A DNA stretch of 42,479 nt from Aggregatibacter kilianii (GTDB lineage: Bacteria > Pseudomonadota > Gammaproteobacteria > Enterobacterales > Pasteurellaceae). Each line of letters starts with the position of its first letter. The first letter of the stretch is position 1. Where the stretch lies: NCBI RefSeq assembly GCF_003129965.1, contig NZ_NRCJ01000021.1, positions 1-42,479 on the forward strand. The letters run 5' to 3'. The notes beneath the pieces are model-generated. The model searched no databases and had not been told where the DNA came from. It saw only the letters and a list, made by a program, of their open reading frames with translations. The translations under genes were made by a program, and so were the position numbers. Of the stretch, positions 24,825 through 32,881 are shown one piece after another.

Positions 24825-27800
24825 CTAACGAATAGAGCCGATTATACCTCTAAACTCACCTTCTAAAGCAGGAATAACTTTATCCATACCATGATCATCA
24901 ACAGAATTCCTAATTGGAAGAATCCAATGTTCTGTTGTTTGTTTTGGTAGAGGATAACGAGTAGTATAAACGGCATCTGGCATTCCCTTAGCCAAAAGAT
25001 AATCCCCAACATTATTTATCGGTGCCGATGAGAAAGACACTCCATCAAACTCTTGAAAGCGAGTCAAGATCTCTCCTTTAACGTAATATGCTTCAATTTC
25101 ACTTGGCACCACATTTTTTACTGTAGAGTCATTTAACCCGGCAGAGTTAAAAATTGTCGCTTTAGCCCCAGAAACTCTGGAAGCAGCAGAAGCTAGTCCG
25201 CCGCCAAGAGAATGCCCGACAAACTCAACATTCGCAGCATTTCCAGAATCTTTTATCTTTTGACCGATTGCTAGTGCTCTTTCATAATAATCAGACTTCA
25301 AACCAACTCCTTGTCTAAAATTATTTTTCCAGTCCACTAATTCTTCAGGACGCGTACCTCTGAAGACAATGCTTGGTTTCATATCATCACCAAATACTGC
25401 TGGGTCAGGAACAAAAAAACGAGCTTGAAAATCTTGATTTTTAGGAAAATCCTTTGTAATCAATCCATACTTACTTAGTTCTTCTGGGTTATCACTAATT
25501 TCTTTCCATCCCACTGGCGGCTCACTTCCAACAGGGTTATAAACAGCTTTCGCAAGTGCTGCCTTCTGCAATGCCTTACGTTGCCGATCTAATTCATTGG
25601 CTAATTCATGTTTTCCTTCTTGATGTAATCTCTCAATTTCACTGGAAGCCGCTTGCCATGCTTCGGCAAGCTGTTCCGGCGTCAAGTCAGGAGATAAAAG
25701 AGCAAGCATAATCGCAACAATGTTATTATTCACCATGCCATTATTAATATAAACACTCTCCTGCCCATTTATCGTCACCGTCCCACTACCCGCTATCATC
25801 ACACTCCCTTCTTTATCCAACGAAATCGACGCGCCTCCCGCAACCAACGCAATTCCGCCACCTTGTGACGACACTATCAATGTCTTCTCCGCCGTCAGGC
25901 TTTGATTTATCCCCACTTGGTTGATACTGTTCTGCGATAAAGAAACCAGTTCCGCTTCCAACACATGCTTATCACGGTTCCCTCGTACGGTTATATCCTG
26001 ATTTTTCGTCACCGACTCGGCGTGTTCATTAATCACCAGCATACTCTTATTATTTATCACATCTGTCGTCATGTCTTTTTGCGCCTGAAAATCTAAACGC
26101 TGCGCGCCCGGGGAGTCTTCCATCATCACCCCGTTATAACCACCTCCCTTATATGTTTGCGACATGATGTGCATTTGCGTTTTATTCGCCGGTAATCCCG
26201 CCGGGGACATATTATTGGCATGATACGCCCTGCCCGTCACTATCGGTTGGTCCGGGTCGCCATCCAAAAAGTTCACCACCACTTCATGCCCCACCCGCGG
26301 TATCGCCATCATCCCCCAGCCTTTACCTGCCCAAGGTTGGGTCACTCTCACCCAGCATGAACTGTGGTCATCAAATTTCCCTTCTCTGTCCCACAAAAAT
26401 TGCAAACGAATGCGTCCGAAATTATCCGTGTAAATCTCTTCCCCTTTCGGCCCCGTTACGATTGCCATTTGTGGTCCTTCAATCCGTGGCTTGGTACGTT
26501 GTGACGGACGCCAGGTCTGGTCGCTTGGAATAAACTCAAAATTCGCGGTTAAGGTCGTAGGATTGCCGCCCGCCTCTAATTCTGAAGATTGCGGTTGCTG
26601 CCCTTCATAACGCACGCTCACCGGTTGCCATAACGTATTTAAACTTGCTTTCGGGTGCCCTTCTAATGTAAACAGTTTGCCTACCTGTAAATTCGGACTA
26701 TTACTAATGCCCTCGCCTAAATGCGCATCTTGTCTTAAACCGTCTAAGCGGTATTGCGTATATTGCTTGCCTCTGCCATCTTTAAACCGCCCCGGAAAAT
26801 CATAATGTTCATATCCCGTTCCGCTTTCAAAGGAGGCCGCCCAATTCGGCTTTTTGAATGTGTAATCCTTCAGTTGTACGCGCGAAGGACGTAGTTGCTC
26901 GCGCCGTCTAAATGAGGTGATACATTTTTCCTGTAATTGGGCATTTTTATTCAGGTTATAAGGCAGGCTTACCGATTGCACTAACGTTGCAACATCATCC
27001 GTTAAGATTAAACGGTGTTGACCGTCGCGATGCTCAAAGTAATAAAATATACCTTCCTCTGCCGTAAGACGTTGCAGAAACTCATAATCCGTCTCACGAT
27101 ACTGTACGCAAAACTCACGCTCAGAATGGGGATGACGTAAAATAAAGGCATAGTCCATCACTTTATTTTCGGCAAAAAGCGTTGAAAGAATGCTTTCAAT
27201 ATCTTTCTGCTGAAAGATTCTTGAATTACGTCGTAAACCCGCCCGCCATAAATCCGGACGAATCGTTAAATTGTAATGTGTTAATCGAAATCCGCTGTCG
27301 CCTTGCTCAAAATCCGACACCATGCCTGAAAAGGTTTGCTGCAATACGCCATCCTGCCAGATGGATAACACGGCATGATTATCTAAGACCTGAGCCGGGT
27401 TAATGGCTGAATCGGCACTGCTTACCGCAACGTCTAACGCATCTAATTCATTATAGTGTGAAGAAAAGTGAAAACTGATGACGGAAAAGGTCGCCGGCGG
27501 TAAATTGCCCGCTTCCAGCGTAAATTGCAATCCGCTTGGTTTGCGGTTAAAGAGTGCGGTGAGTAATTCTAACGGTGAGGAAAATGCTGACGGTGTATCA
27601 TCACTTATTGGCTTGAGTCCCTTACTGACTTGGTTGCTCACACTTTTGACTCGGTGAATAACGCCTTCCGCCATCGAAACCGCTTGCTTAGCTTGTGAAA
27701 CCGTTTGTTGTACTTTAGCGACATTTGCAGCCAACTTCTCATTGCCGGTTAAACCCGCAATAGAGCCAACAGTACCGGCAAGTGAATCAATAGATGTAGA

Positions 27801-28007
27801 GGAAAGACCTTGCTGCACAACATTTTTTACATTATTCACCGTATTTTTTGCTGTTGATACTGCATCCGAAGCCTTAGCAACTTTATCCTGGACTTGATGA
27901 ATTTTCCCTGCTAACTCATCAGCTCCGACTAAATCTGCAGCGCTACCAATTTGACTTGCTGATGAATTAATTTTATTAAGTTCTGATAACAACTGATCTT
28001 TAGACAT
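24825..28007 (-). CDS. vgrG: Evolved VgrG (TssI) with duplicated N-terminal helical extension and C-terminal lipase domain
   Basis: VgrG trimers tip the Hcp tube. Residues about 150-757 hold the gp27/gp5-like spike, with landmarks GRIRLQFLWDREG, WVRVTQPWAGKGWG and NFLDGDPDQPIVTGR and a beta-helix ending near VTINGQESVYINNG. Residues 1-145 are an extra alanine- and valine-rich helical extension containing two related repeats (about 20-68 and 80-131). Residues 758-1060 form a class-3-lipase-like alpha/beta hydrolase: FRGT (882-885), GHSLGGG with nucleophile Ser933, probable His1039 in DDHGMDK; the acid is unclear (Glu979 or Asp988). The target is probably membrane phospholipid in the periplasm (inference). 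It has a good AAAGGA site. Confidence 0.93.
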   Translation of the reverse strand: MSKDQLLSELNKINSSASQIGSAADLVGADELAGKIHQVQDKVAKASDAVSTAKNTVNNVKNVVQQGLSSTSIDSLAGTVGSIAGLTGNEKLAANVAKVQQTVSQAKQAVSMAEGVIHRVKSVSNQVSKGLKPISDDTPSAFSSPLELLTALFNRKPSGLQFTLEAGNLPPATFSVISFHFSSHYNELDALDVAVSSADSAINPAQVLDNHAVLSIWQDGVLQQTFSGMVSDFEQGDSGFRLTHYNLTIRPDLWRAGLRRNSRIFQQKDIESILSTLFAENKVMDYAFILRHPHSEREFCVQYRETDYEFLQRLTAEEGIFYYFEHRDGQHRLILTDDVATLVQSVSLPYNLNKNAQLQEKCITSFRRREQLRPSRVQLKDYTFKKPNWAASFESGTGYEHYDFPGRFKDGRGKQYTQYRLDGLRQDAHLGEGISNSPNLQVGKLFTLEGHPKASLNTLWQPVSVRYEGQQPQSSELEAGGNPTTLTANFEFIPSDQTWRPSQRTKPRIEGPQMAIVTGPKGEEIYTDNFGRIRLQFLWDREGKFDDHSSCWVRVTQPWAGKGWGMMAIPRVGHEVVVNFLDGDPDQPIVTGRAYHANNMSPAGLPANKTQMHIMSQTYKGGGYNGVMMEDSPGAQRLDFQAQKDMTTDVINNKSMLVINEHAESVTKNQDITVRGNRDKHVLEAELVSLSQNSINQVGINQSLTAEKTLIVSSQGGGIALVAGGASISLDKEGSVMIAGSGTVTINGQESVYINNGMVNNNIVAIMLALLSPDLTPEQLAEAWQAASSEIERLHQEGKHELANELDRQRKALQKAALAKAVYNPVGSEPPVGWKEISDNPEELSKYGLITKDFPKNQDFQARFFVPDPAVFGDDMKPSIVFRGTRPEELVDWKNNFRQGVGLKSDYYERALAIGQKIKDSGNAANVEFVGHSLGGGLASAASRVSGAKATIFNSAGLNDSTVKNVVPSEIEAYYVKGEILTRFQEFDGVSFSSAPINNVGDYLLAKGMPDAVYTTRYPLPKQTTEHWILPIRNSVDDHGMDKVIPALEGEFRGIIGSIR

Positions 28008-28223
28008 AAAAATTCCTTTATTTTTAACCGCACTTTTATGATATTAAATATAGGTTATTGGTAAATAAATAATGAGGCTATCTTACTGTATTCACGCGTT
28101 TTTGTATATGATTGTTTAGAAGAAGTAGCGACGATATTGCGGCTAAAGATATGTCTTTCTAACAAAGAGAATAATTAAAGCAATAGATAAAAGGAGCTCG
28201 TTGAATAGGTTTAAAAGTGCGGT

Positions 28224-28252
28224 GATAAAAAACAACGTTTTTTTGAACGTTG
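28224..28252 (-). terminator. Minus-strand intrinsic terminator, probably for lysC
   Basis: CAACGTT (28,233-28,239) pairs with AACGTTG (28,246-28,252); read on the minus strand the hairpin is followed by TTTTTTATC. It is 130 bases past the lysC stop and well upstream of vgrG. Confidence 0.65.
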
Positions 28253-28329
28253 GCTTTATGAATAATCTTGAAGAGACAAATAAATGACTTCAGTGGTTTG
28301 TGAGAAATTTTTTAAGTGTTTTACTTTAT

Positions 28330-28365
28330 AATACCCGCACATTAATTATTAGACGTGCGGGTATT
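28330..28365 (+). terminator. Stem-loop with plus-strand T-tract beside the lysC stop
   Basis: AATACCCGCAC (28,330-28,340) pairs with GTGCGGGTATT (28,355-28,365) and the plus strand continues TTTTAAATATTTT. On the minus strand the T-run is poor (ATTATAAAG). It may serve lysC weakly, but by orientation it terminates something on the plus strand, where no clear gene is seen. Confidence 0.55.
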
Positions 28366-28379
28366 TTTTAAATATTTTC

Positions 28380-29732
28380 TTACTCAAACAACGCCTTATG
28401 CAACGAACGCACAACTTCATCCGCTTTATCACTGTCGGACAACAAACAAATATTGTTTGTGCTCGCGCCGTAGCTAATCATACGGATATTGTAAGCATCC
28501 AAGGTTTCAAAAATACGTTTGGCAACACCGGAAGCGGTGTGTAAATCGTTACCGATGAGGGCAACAAGTGATAAACCGGTATCCACTTTCACAGTGCAAA
28601 ACTCACTTAACTCGCCGATTAATTCATTAGATAGCAAACTTGCGCCGGAGGAGGCTGAGCCGGTTTTATCTAGAGTTAAAGCCACGCTGACTTCAGACGT
28701 CGTAATAGTGTCCACGGAGATTTTGTGTTTCGCCAAAATCGTGAAAATATTGGCTAAGAACCCCTGAGCGTGCAACATGTTCAAACTGGATAAAGTGAGT
28801 AAGGTTTGGTCACGACGTAAAGCGATCGCGCGGAATGTCGGGCGCGGTTGCGGATCGCGGGTGACCCAAGTGCCGCCGTCTTGCGGTGCTTTACTGGAAC
28901 CTACATACACCGGAATATTGCTGCGCACCGCTGGCAATAATGTTGCCGGGTGGAGAACTTTCGCTCCGAATGTTGCCATTTCCGCCGCTTCGGCAAAACT
29001 CATGGTGTCGATGCGTTGCGCATTCGGCACAATACGCGGGTCAGTGGTGTAAATACCGGCGACATCCGTCCAGATTAACACGTCTTTTGCGTCCAACACT
29101 TCGGCCAGTAAAGCGGCGGAGTAATCACTACCGCCACGCCCTAATGTGGTGGTTTTCCCATGTTCATCACGACCGATAAAACCTTGCGTGATCACCAATT
29201 CGCCACGATCGATTAACGGCTTTAAAACGTTATCGCTGTTTTGGCGGGTTTGTTCATCATTCGGCGCGGCTTTACCGAAGTGGCTATTGGTGGCGACAAC
29301 GGTGCGCACATCCAACCAAGTAGCTTGAGCTTGCAATTCGCGCAATACTTCTACGAAAATCAGGGAAGACATCATTTCGCCATGGCTGATTAACTCATCG
29401 GTTAATGCCAAAGATGTGGCTAAATTGGCAGCTTCCGCTAAGGAGGTAATATTTTCTAAGAGCGCCTCAATTTTCGGGCGAACACGGCTGTCATCTTTCA
29501 ATTCCGTGAGAATATTTTCTTGAATTCGGCGAACTTCATCGAGCAATTTGCTACGTTCCGGTTCTTCGCAACCGTTTGCTAAAGCAACCAATAAGTTGGT
29601 AACGCCGGCAGAGGCGGAAAGCACCACAACGCGAGTATTGGGATCGGCAATGACGATTTTAGCGCAGGATTGCATGGCAGGATAATTGGCGACACTAGTG
29701 CCGCCGAATTTTGCGACTGAAAGATGAGACAT
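28380..29732 (-). CDS. lysC: Lysine-sensitive aspartokinase III
   Basis: Aspartokinase phosphorylates L-aspartate, the first step toward lysine, diaminopimelate, threonine and methionine. The 450-residue monofunctional enzyme has the N-terminal KFGGTSV motif (8-14), the catalytic-domain blocks SHGEMMSS and TLGRGGSDYSAALLA, and two C-terminal ACT domains (about 310-450) with ISVDTITTSEVSVALTLD, as in lysine-inhibited LysC. It is read from its own 120-base upstream gap, too short for a full lysine riboswitch, and none was recognised. Confidence 0.95.
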   Translation of the reverse strand: MSHLSVAKFGGTSVANYPAMQSCAKIVIADPNTRVVVLSASAGVTNLLVALANGCEEPERSKLLDEVRRIQENILTELKDDSRVRPKIEALLENITSLAEAANLATSLALTDELISHGEMMSSLIFVEVLRELQAQATWLDVRTVVATNSHFGKAAPNDEQTRQNSDNVLKPLIDRGELVITQGFIGRDEHGKTTTLGRGGSDYSAALLAEVLDAKDVLIWTDVAGIYTTDPRIVPNAQRIDTMSFAEAAEMATFGAKVLHPATLLPAVRSNIPVYVGSSKAPQDGGTWVTRDPQPRPTFRAIALRRDQTLLTLSSLNMLHAQGFLANIFTILAKHKISVDTITTSEVSVALTLDKTGSASSGASLLSNELIGELSEFCTVKVDTGLSLVALIGNDLHTASGVAKRIFETLDAYNIRMISYGASTNNICLLSDSDKADEVVRSLHKALFE

Positions 29733-29852
29733 AAAAAACTCCGATTAATAAGTATGAATATTGTGTGTTTGCTATACAAATACTCATTTACCAGAGATTT
29801 GTCAAATAATTAATTTAAATTTTTAAATAATTCATAAAAATTTCTAAAAAAA

Positions 29853-31115
29853 CTAAGATCGGATCGAATAATCCCCAACGCAAACCCATTTATAGGTGGT
29901 TAACGCCTCCAATCCCATCGGTCCGCGCGCGTGTAGTTTTTGCGTGCTCACCGCCACTTCCGCCCCCAAGCCGAATTGTCCGCCGTCAGTGAATCGGGTA
30001 CTGGCGTTGACGTAAACCGCCGCCGAATCCACTTGCGCAATAAATTGTTGGGCGCATTTTTGCGAAGAAGTCAAAATGCTGTCTGAGTGTTGACTGCCAT
30101 ATTGGCGAATATGCGCTACAGCTTGTGGCAAATCATCCACAACAACCACGTTCAGATCCAAAGACAACCATTCTTGTTTCAGTTCTTCCTCTTTTAACGG
30201 ATACACCGCCGCGCCGGCGTTTTGCAAAAGAGAAAGTGCGGTCGGATCAGCGTGTAATTTTACGTTTTTTCCTTCCAAATAATCTGCCAGCATTAGTAAA
30301 AATTGATTGGCGATACTACGTTGAACCAACAGCGTTTCCAGCGTATTGCATGTGCTTGGGCGCTGGGTTTTGGCGTTGAGAATCACCGGCAAGGCTTTTT
30401 CCAAATCGGCAGTTTCCTCTACGAACATGTGGCAAACGCCGATGCCGCCGATAATCACCGGAATAGTAGAATGTTCTTTTGCCAGTTGATGCAATGCCGC
30501 GCCGCCGCGAGGAATAATCATGTCCACATAGCGATCTAATTTCAGTAATCCCATGACCAACGCACGATCCGGATCGGTAATCGCCTGTACCGCTGTTTTC
30601 GGCAAACCGGCGCGTTCCAACGCATTTTGCACGACGTCCACCAGCACTTTATTAGAATGCTGTGTTTCTTTGCCACCGCGCAAAATTACTGCGTTACCGG
30701 TTTTTAAGCAGAGGCTCGCCACATCGATGGTGACATTCGGGCGGGCTTCGTAAATGGTGCCGATAACACCTAGTGGCACACGCACCCGTTCGATTTTCAC
30801 ACCGCTATCCAACACGCCACCGTCAATGATTTTTCCCACGGGATCGGCAAGGGAAATCACATGGCGCACATCATTGGCAATGCCCTTCAAACGTTCCGGC
30901 GTTAACAATAAACGGTCAATAATCGCTTCCGACAAACCGTTTTGTTTGGCGGCTTCGATATCTTGCGCATTGGCGGTTAAAATACGCGCTTGTTCCTGTT
31001 CCAGTTGCTCGGCAATTAACGCCAAAGCATGATTTTTTTCACGTTGGGAAAGTTGGGAAAGCACAAAAGCGGCTTGTTTCGCCTGTTTTCCCATTTCAAT
31101 TAAATCAACGGACAT
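29853..31115 (-). CDS. proA: Gamma-glutamyl phosphate reductase
   Basis: ProA reduces gamma-glutamyl phosphate with NADPH in proline biosynthesis. The 420-residue protein is full length; the catalytic cysteine lies in [12 protein letters not shown] (Cys256), and the conserved [15 protein letters not shown] and [31 protein letters not shown] (in two adjoining blocks) are intact. The usual partner proB is not adjacent. It starts 8 bases after the TRIC-family gene, so the two are probably co-transcribed. An uptake signal lies in the coding region near 30,235. Confidence 0.96.
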   Translation of the reverse strand: MSVDLIEMGKQAKQAAFVLSQLSQREKNHALALIAEQLEQEQARILTANAQDIEAAKQNGLSEAIIDRLLLTPERLKGIANDVRHVISLADPVGKIIDGGVLDSGVKIERVRVPLGVIGTIYEARPNVTIDVASLCLKTGNAVILRGGKETQHSNKVLVDVVQNALERAGLPKTAVQAITDPDRALVMGLLKLDRYVDMIIPRGGAALHQLAKEHSTIPVIIGGIGVCHMFVEETADLEKALPVILNAKTQRPSTCNTLETLLVQRSIANQFLLMLADYLEGKNVKLHADPTALSLLQNAGAAVYPLKEEELKQEWLSLDLNVVVVDDLPQAVAHIRQYGSQHSDSILTSSQKCAQQFIAQVDSAAVYVNASTRFTDGGQFGLGAEVAVSTQKLHARGPMGLEALTTYKWVCVGDYSIRS

Positions 31116-31123
31116 TTTCTCTC

Positions 31124-31795
31124 CTATTTCGTTTTTTGCGGTAATTTATCGTCTTTATGGTGCTTGGAAATATCCTGTTCCTGATAATCAAAAATCGGCA
31201 AGCCCCACTCAAAATGAATCGCTAATAAGCGGGTGATGAAACCGACAATAAGGGTAACGATAATGACAATATTCTGATCAATATGTAAATGCTGCAAACC
31301 GATATAAATCGCCGTCGCCAATAAAGCAACGCTGGCATAGAGCTCTTTTTGAAAAACCAATGGAATGCGGTTGCACAACAAATCCCGCAATACCCCGCCG
31401 AATGCACCGGTAATGATTGCCGCAATAATTGCAATAGTGGTGCCGTGTCCCATATCCAGCGCAATTTGCGCACCGATAATCGAAAACACAATTAAACCGA
31501 CGGCGTCCAACACCAAGAAAATCGTTTGAAAATAACGCATAAAATGCCGAATAAAAGGCGCAATCACTACCGTAAGTACTGCGGCGGACGCCACGATAAT
31601 GAAATATTCGGGATGTTTCACCCAGCCCAGCGGGTAATGCCCTAACAGCACATCACGCACCGAACCACCGCCGATAGCCGTCATACAGGCAATAATAATG
31701 ACACCGAAAATATCCATTTTCTCCCGCCCTGCGGCAAGGGCGCCGGTAATGGCTTCGGCGGTGATGCCGATAATATAAAGAATGCTAAGTAGCAT
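31124..31795 (-). CDS. TRIC-family (UPF0126/YicG-like) inner-membrane protein
   Basis: The 223-residue protein is very hydrophobic, with about seven membrane segments and two related halves, the UPF0126 pattern. The repeat signatures [22 protein letters not shown] with [11 protein letters not shown], and later the matching [19 protein letters not shown] with [11 protein letters not shown], are clear. Bacterial members are related to trimeric intracellular cation channels; substrate in this organism is unknown. It precedes proA closely with no known functional link. The C-terminal tail is polar and lysine-rich. Confidence 0.85.
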   Translation of the reverse strand: MLLSILYIIGITAEAITGALAAGREKMDIFGVIIIACMTAIGGGSVRDVLLGHYPLGWVKHPEYFIIVASAAVLTVVIAPFIRHFMRYFQTIFLVLDAVGLIVFSIIGAQIALDMGHGTTIAIIAAIITGAFGGVLRDLLCNRIPLVFQKELYASVALLATAIYIGLQHLHIDQNIVIIVTLIVGFITRLLAIHFEWGLPIFDYQEQDISKHHKDDKLPQKTK

Positions 31796-32007
31796 AAGGT
31801 TCCTTAAAAGTGCGGTTGGTTTTCGCGTTATTTTAGAGAGAGACGAGGCAAAATGCTATGTTTTAGATCATAACTTTATTTTGTCTCGCTAAGATAAAAA
31901 AACACTTGGATTTTTAACCGCACTTTTTGCCCAAACTTTTGACCGTGTTGGTGAATTCTTGCATAATGCTCGACAATTTTCGTCTTTGTTTATCACAAGG
32001 GAATAGC

Positions 32008-32814
32008 ATGTCCGATCAACAATCCAAATTTTTAACCGCACTTTCCTCACTGGCACCCATTTTATTCTTACTCGTTATTGATATATTTGCCCTCTGGTTA
32101 CAACCGCAATCCAAAGCCATTTCCCATTTAGCACTCGGCGTCCTGACGGCACAACTCATTTGTTTAATTGTGTTTATCAAAGGGGAAATTTGTAACGGAC
32201 AACGTTCCCGTTTAAGTCGTGTGAATCTCTATTTCGCGCTGTTTTGGCTGGTGTGGTTCCTGCTCAGCTTTTGGTCGAATTATCATTATATCTTAACGGA
32301 TTTTGTCAGCCTTTGCGGCTTTGCCATGGCCTTCGCCACCTGGAAACAACCTCAAGAAGAGGAACTGCGTAGCAGTTTGCTAAAAATGTCGGGGCTGATT
32401 GGATTGTTGGGCGTGATTTGTTATGCCATGATCTTATTTGACGAGGTGAGTCTGATTCAATTTAATCCGCTGGCACAGATTTTACTTGGCATTATTTTAG
32501 CCAATCTGGCATTGGTGATTTCCCGCAATCGCTTACAGCATTTTATTGCGTTACTGATTTTGTGTATGGTCGCGTTTCTTGCCCTCAATGCCATTTTTGT
32601 TGCAACCGGCTTATTCTACTTATACCAACAAAGTGCGGTCGTTTTTGCCAACGAATTTGCGTTACTACTCTACTTTGTTCTGCATTTTGCCGTGGCGGCG
32701 ATCCTGATGTTGCACGTATTCAAAAAATGGACACTGTCTTACAATACGTTGTTTATTTTGTTGCTGATTGCCGTCAGCTTGCCGGTTTGGGCAAATTTTG
32801 CCTACATCGCTTAA
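32008..32814 (+). CDS. Unrecognised multi-pass inner-membrane protein
   Basis: A frame is open from 31,927, but the ATG at 32,008 has an AAGGGAAT ribosome-binding site and gives a 268-residue protein beginning MSDQQSK, so I chose it; the longer version would include an upstream uptake signal region. About eight hydrophobic segments alternate with short loops; a charged loop (QPQEEELRSSLLKM) sits mid-protein. I do not recognise the family. Two uptake signals lie inside the gene. It stands alone, convergent with the adhesin, sharing a bidirectional terminator. Confidence 0.75.
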   Translation: MSDQQSKFLTALSSLAPILFLLVIDIFALWLQPQSKAISHLALGVLTAQLICLIVFIKGEICNGQRSRLSRVNLYFALFWLVWFLLSFWSNYHYILTDFVSLCGFAMAFATWKQPQEEELRSSLLKMSGLIGLLGVICYAMILFDEVSLIQFNPLAQILLGIILANLALVISRNRLQHFIALLILCMVAFLALNAIFVATGLFYLYQQSAVVFANEFALLLYFVLHFAVAAILMLHVFKKWTLSYNTLFILLLIAVSLPVWANFAYIA

Positions 32815-32828
32815 ACACCATCTATAAA

Positions 32829-32855
32829 AAAGGCGCTTCCATTTGAAGCGCCTTT
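32829..32855. terminator. Bidirectional intrinsic terminator
   Basis: AAAGGCGCTTC (32,829-32,839) and GAAGCGCCTTT (32,845-32,855) make a perfect 11-base stem with a 5-base loop. T-rich tracts follow on both strands, serving the membrane-protein gene (plus) and the adhesin gene (minus). Confidence 0.9.
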
Positions 32856-32881
32856 CTGTTTACTGCATCGGTAAAATTATC

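Larger units (their letters stand above)
28008..28379. other. 372-base intergenic region between vgrG and lysC
   Basis: It contains the vgrG leader with a ribosome-binding site, two uptake signals (near 28,027 and 28,215), the two stem-loops listed separately, and a 15-codon plus-strand frame (28,287-28,334) whose stop runs directly into the second stem-loop. No larger gene is visible. It also marks the border between the T6SS/effector region and core genes. Confidence 0.55.

Noticed and set aside
27545-27565. Uptake signal inside vgrG
   Set aside because: The sequence reads GAGTGCGGT, one base off the core AAGTGCGGT, so it was not counted.
18994-28007. Prophage or insertion sequence carrying the effector island
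   Set aside because: No transposase, integrase, terminal inverted repeats or phage structural genes beyond the T6SS homologues were found; the duplicated ends look like homologous recombination.
29733-29852. Lysine riboswitch upstream of lysC
   Set aside because: The gap to proA is only 120 bases, AT-rich and without the conserved lysine-element stems; a full element would not fit.
28519-31032. Several plus-strand open frames across lysC and proA
   Set aside because: They are antisense frames of well-supported genes, a usual effect of codon bias in the more GC-rich core genes.
31806-31925. Inverted uptake signals between the TRIC gene and the membrane-protein gene as a terminator
   Set aside because: The two signals are about 100 bases apart without inner pairing and lie between divergent gene starts, where a terminator is not expected.
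31927-32007. TTG start adding 27 residues to the membrane protein
   Set aside because: The extension starts in a promoter-like, uptake-signal-bearing region; the ATG at 32,008 has a much better ribosome-binding site.
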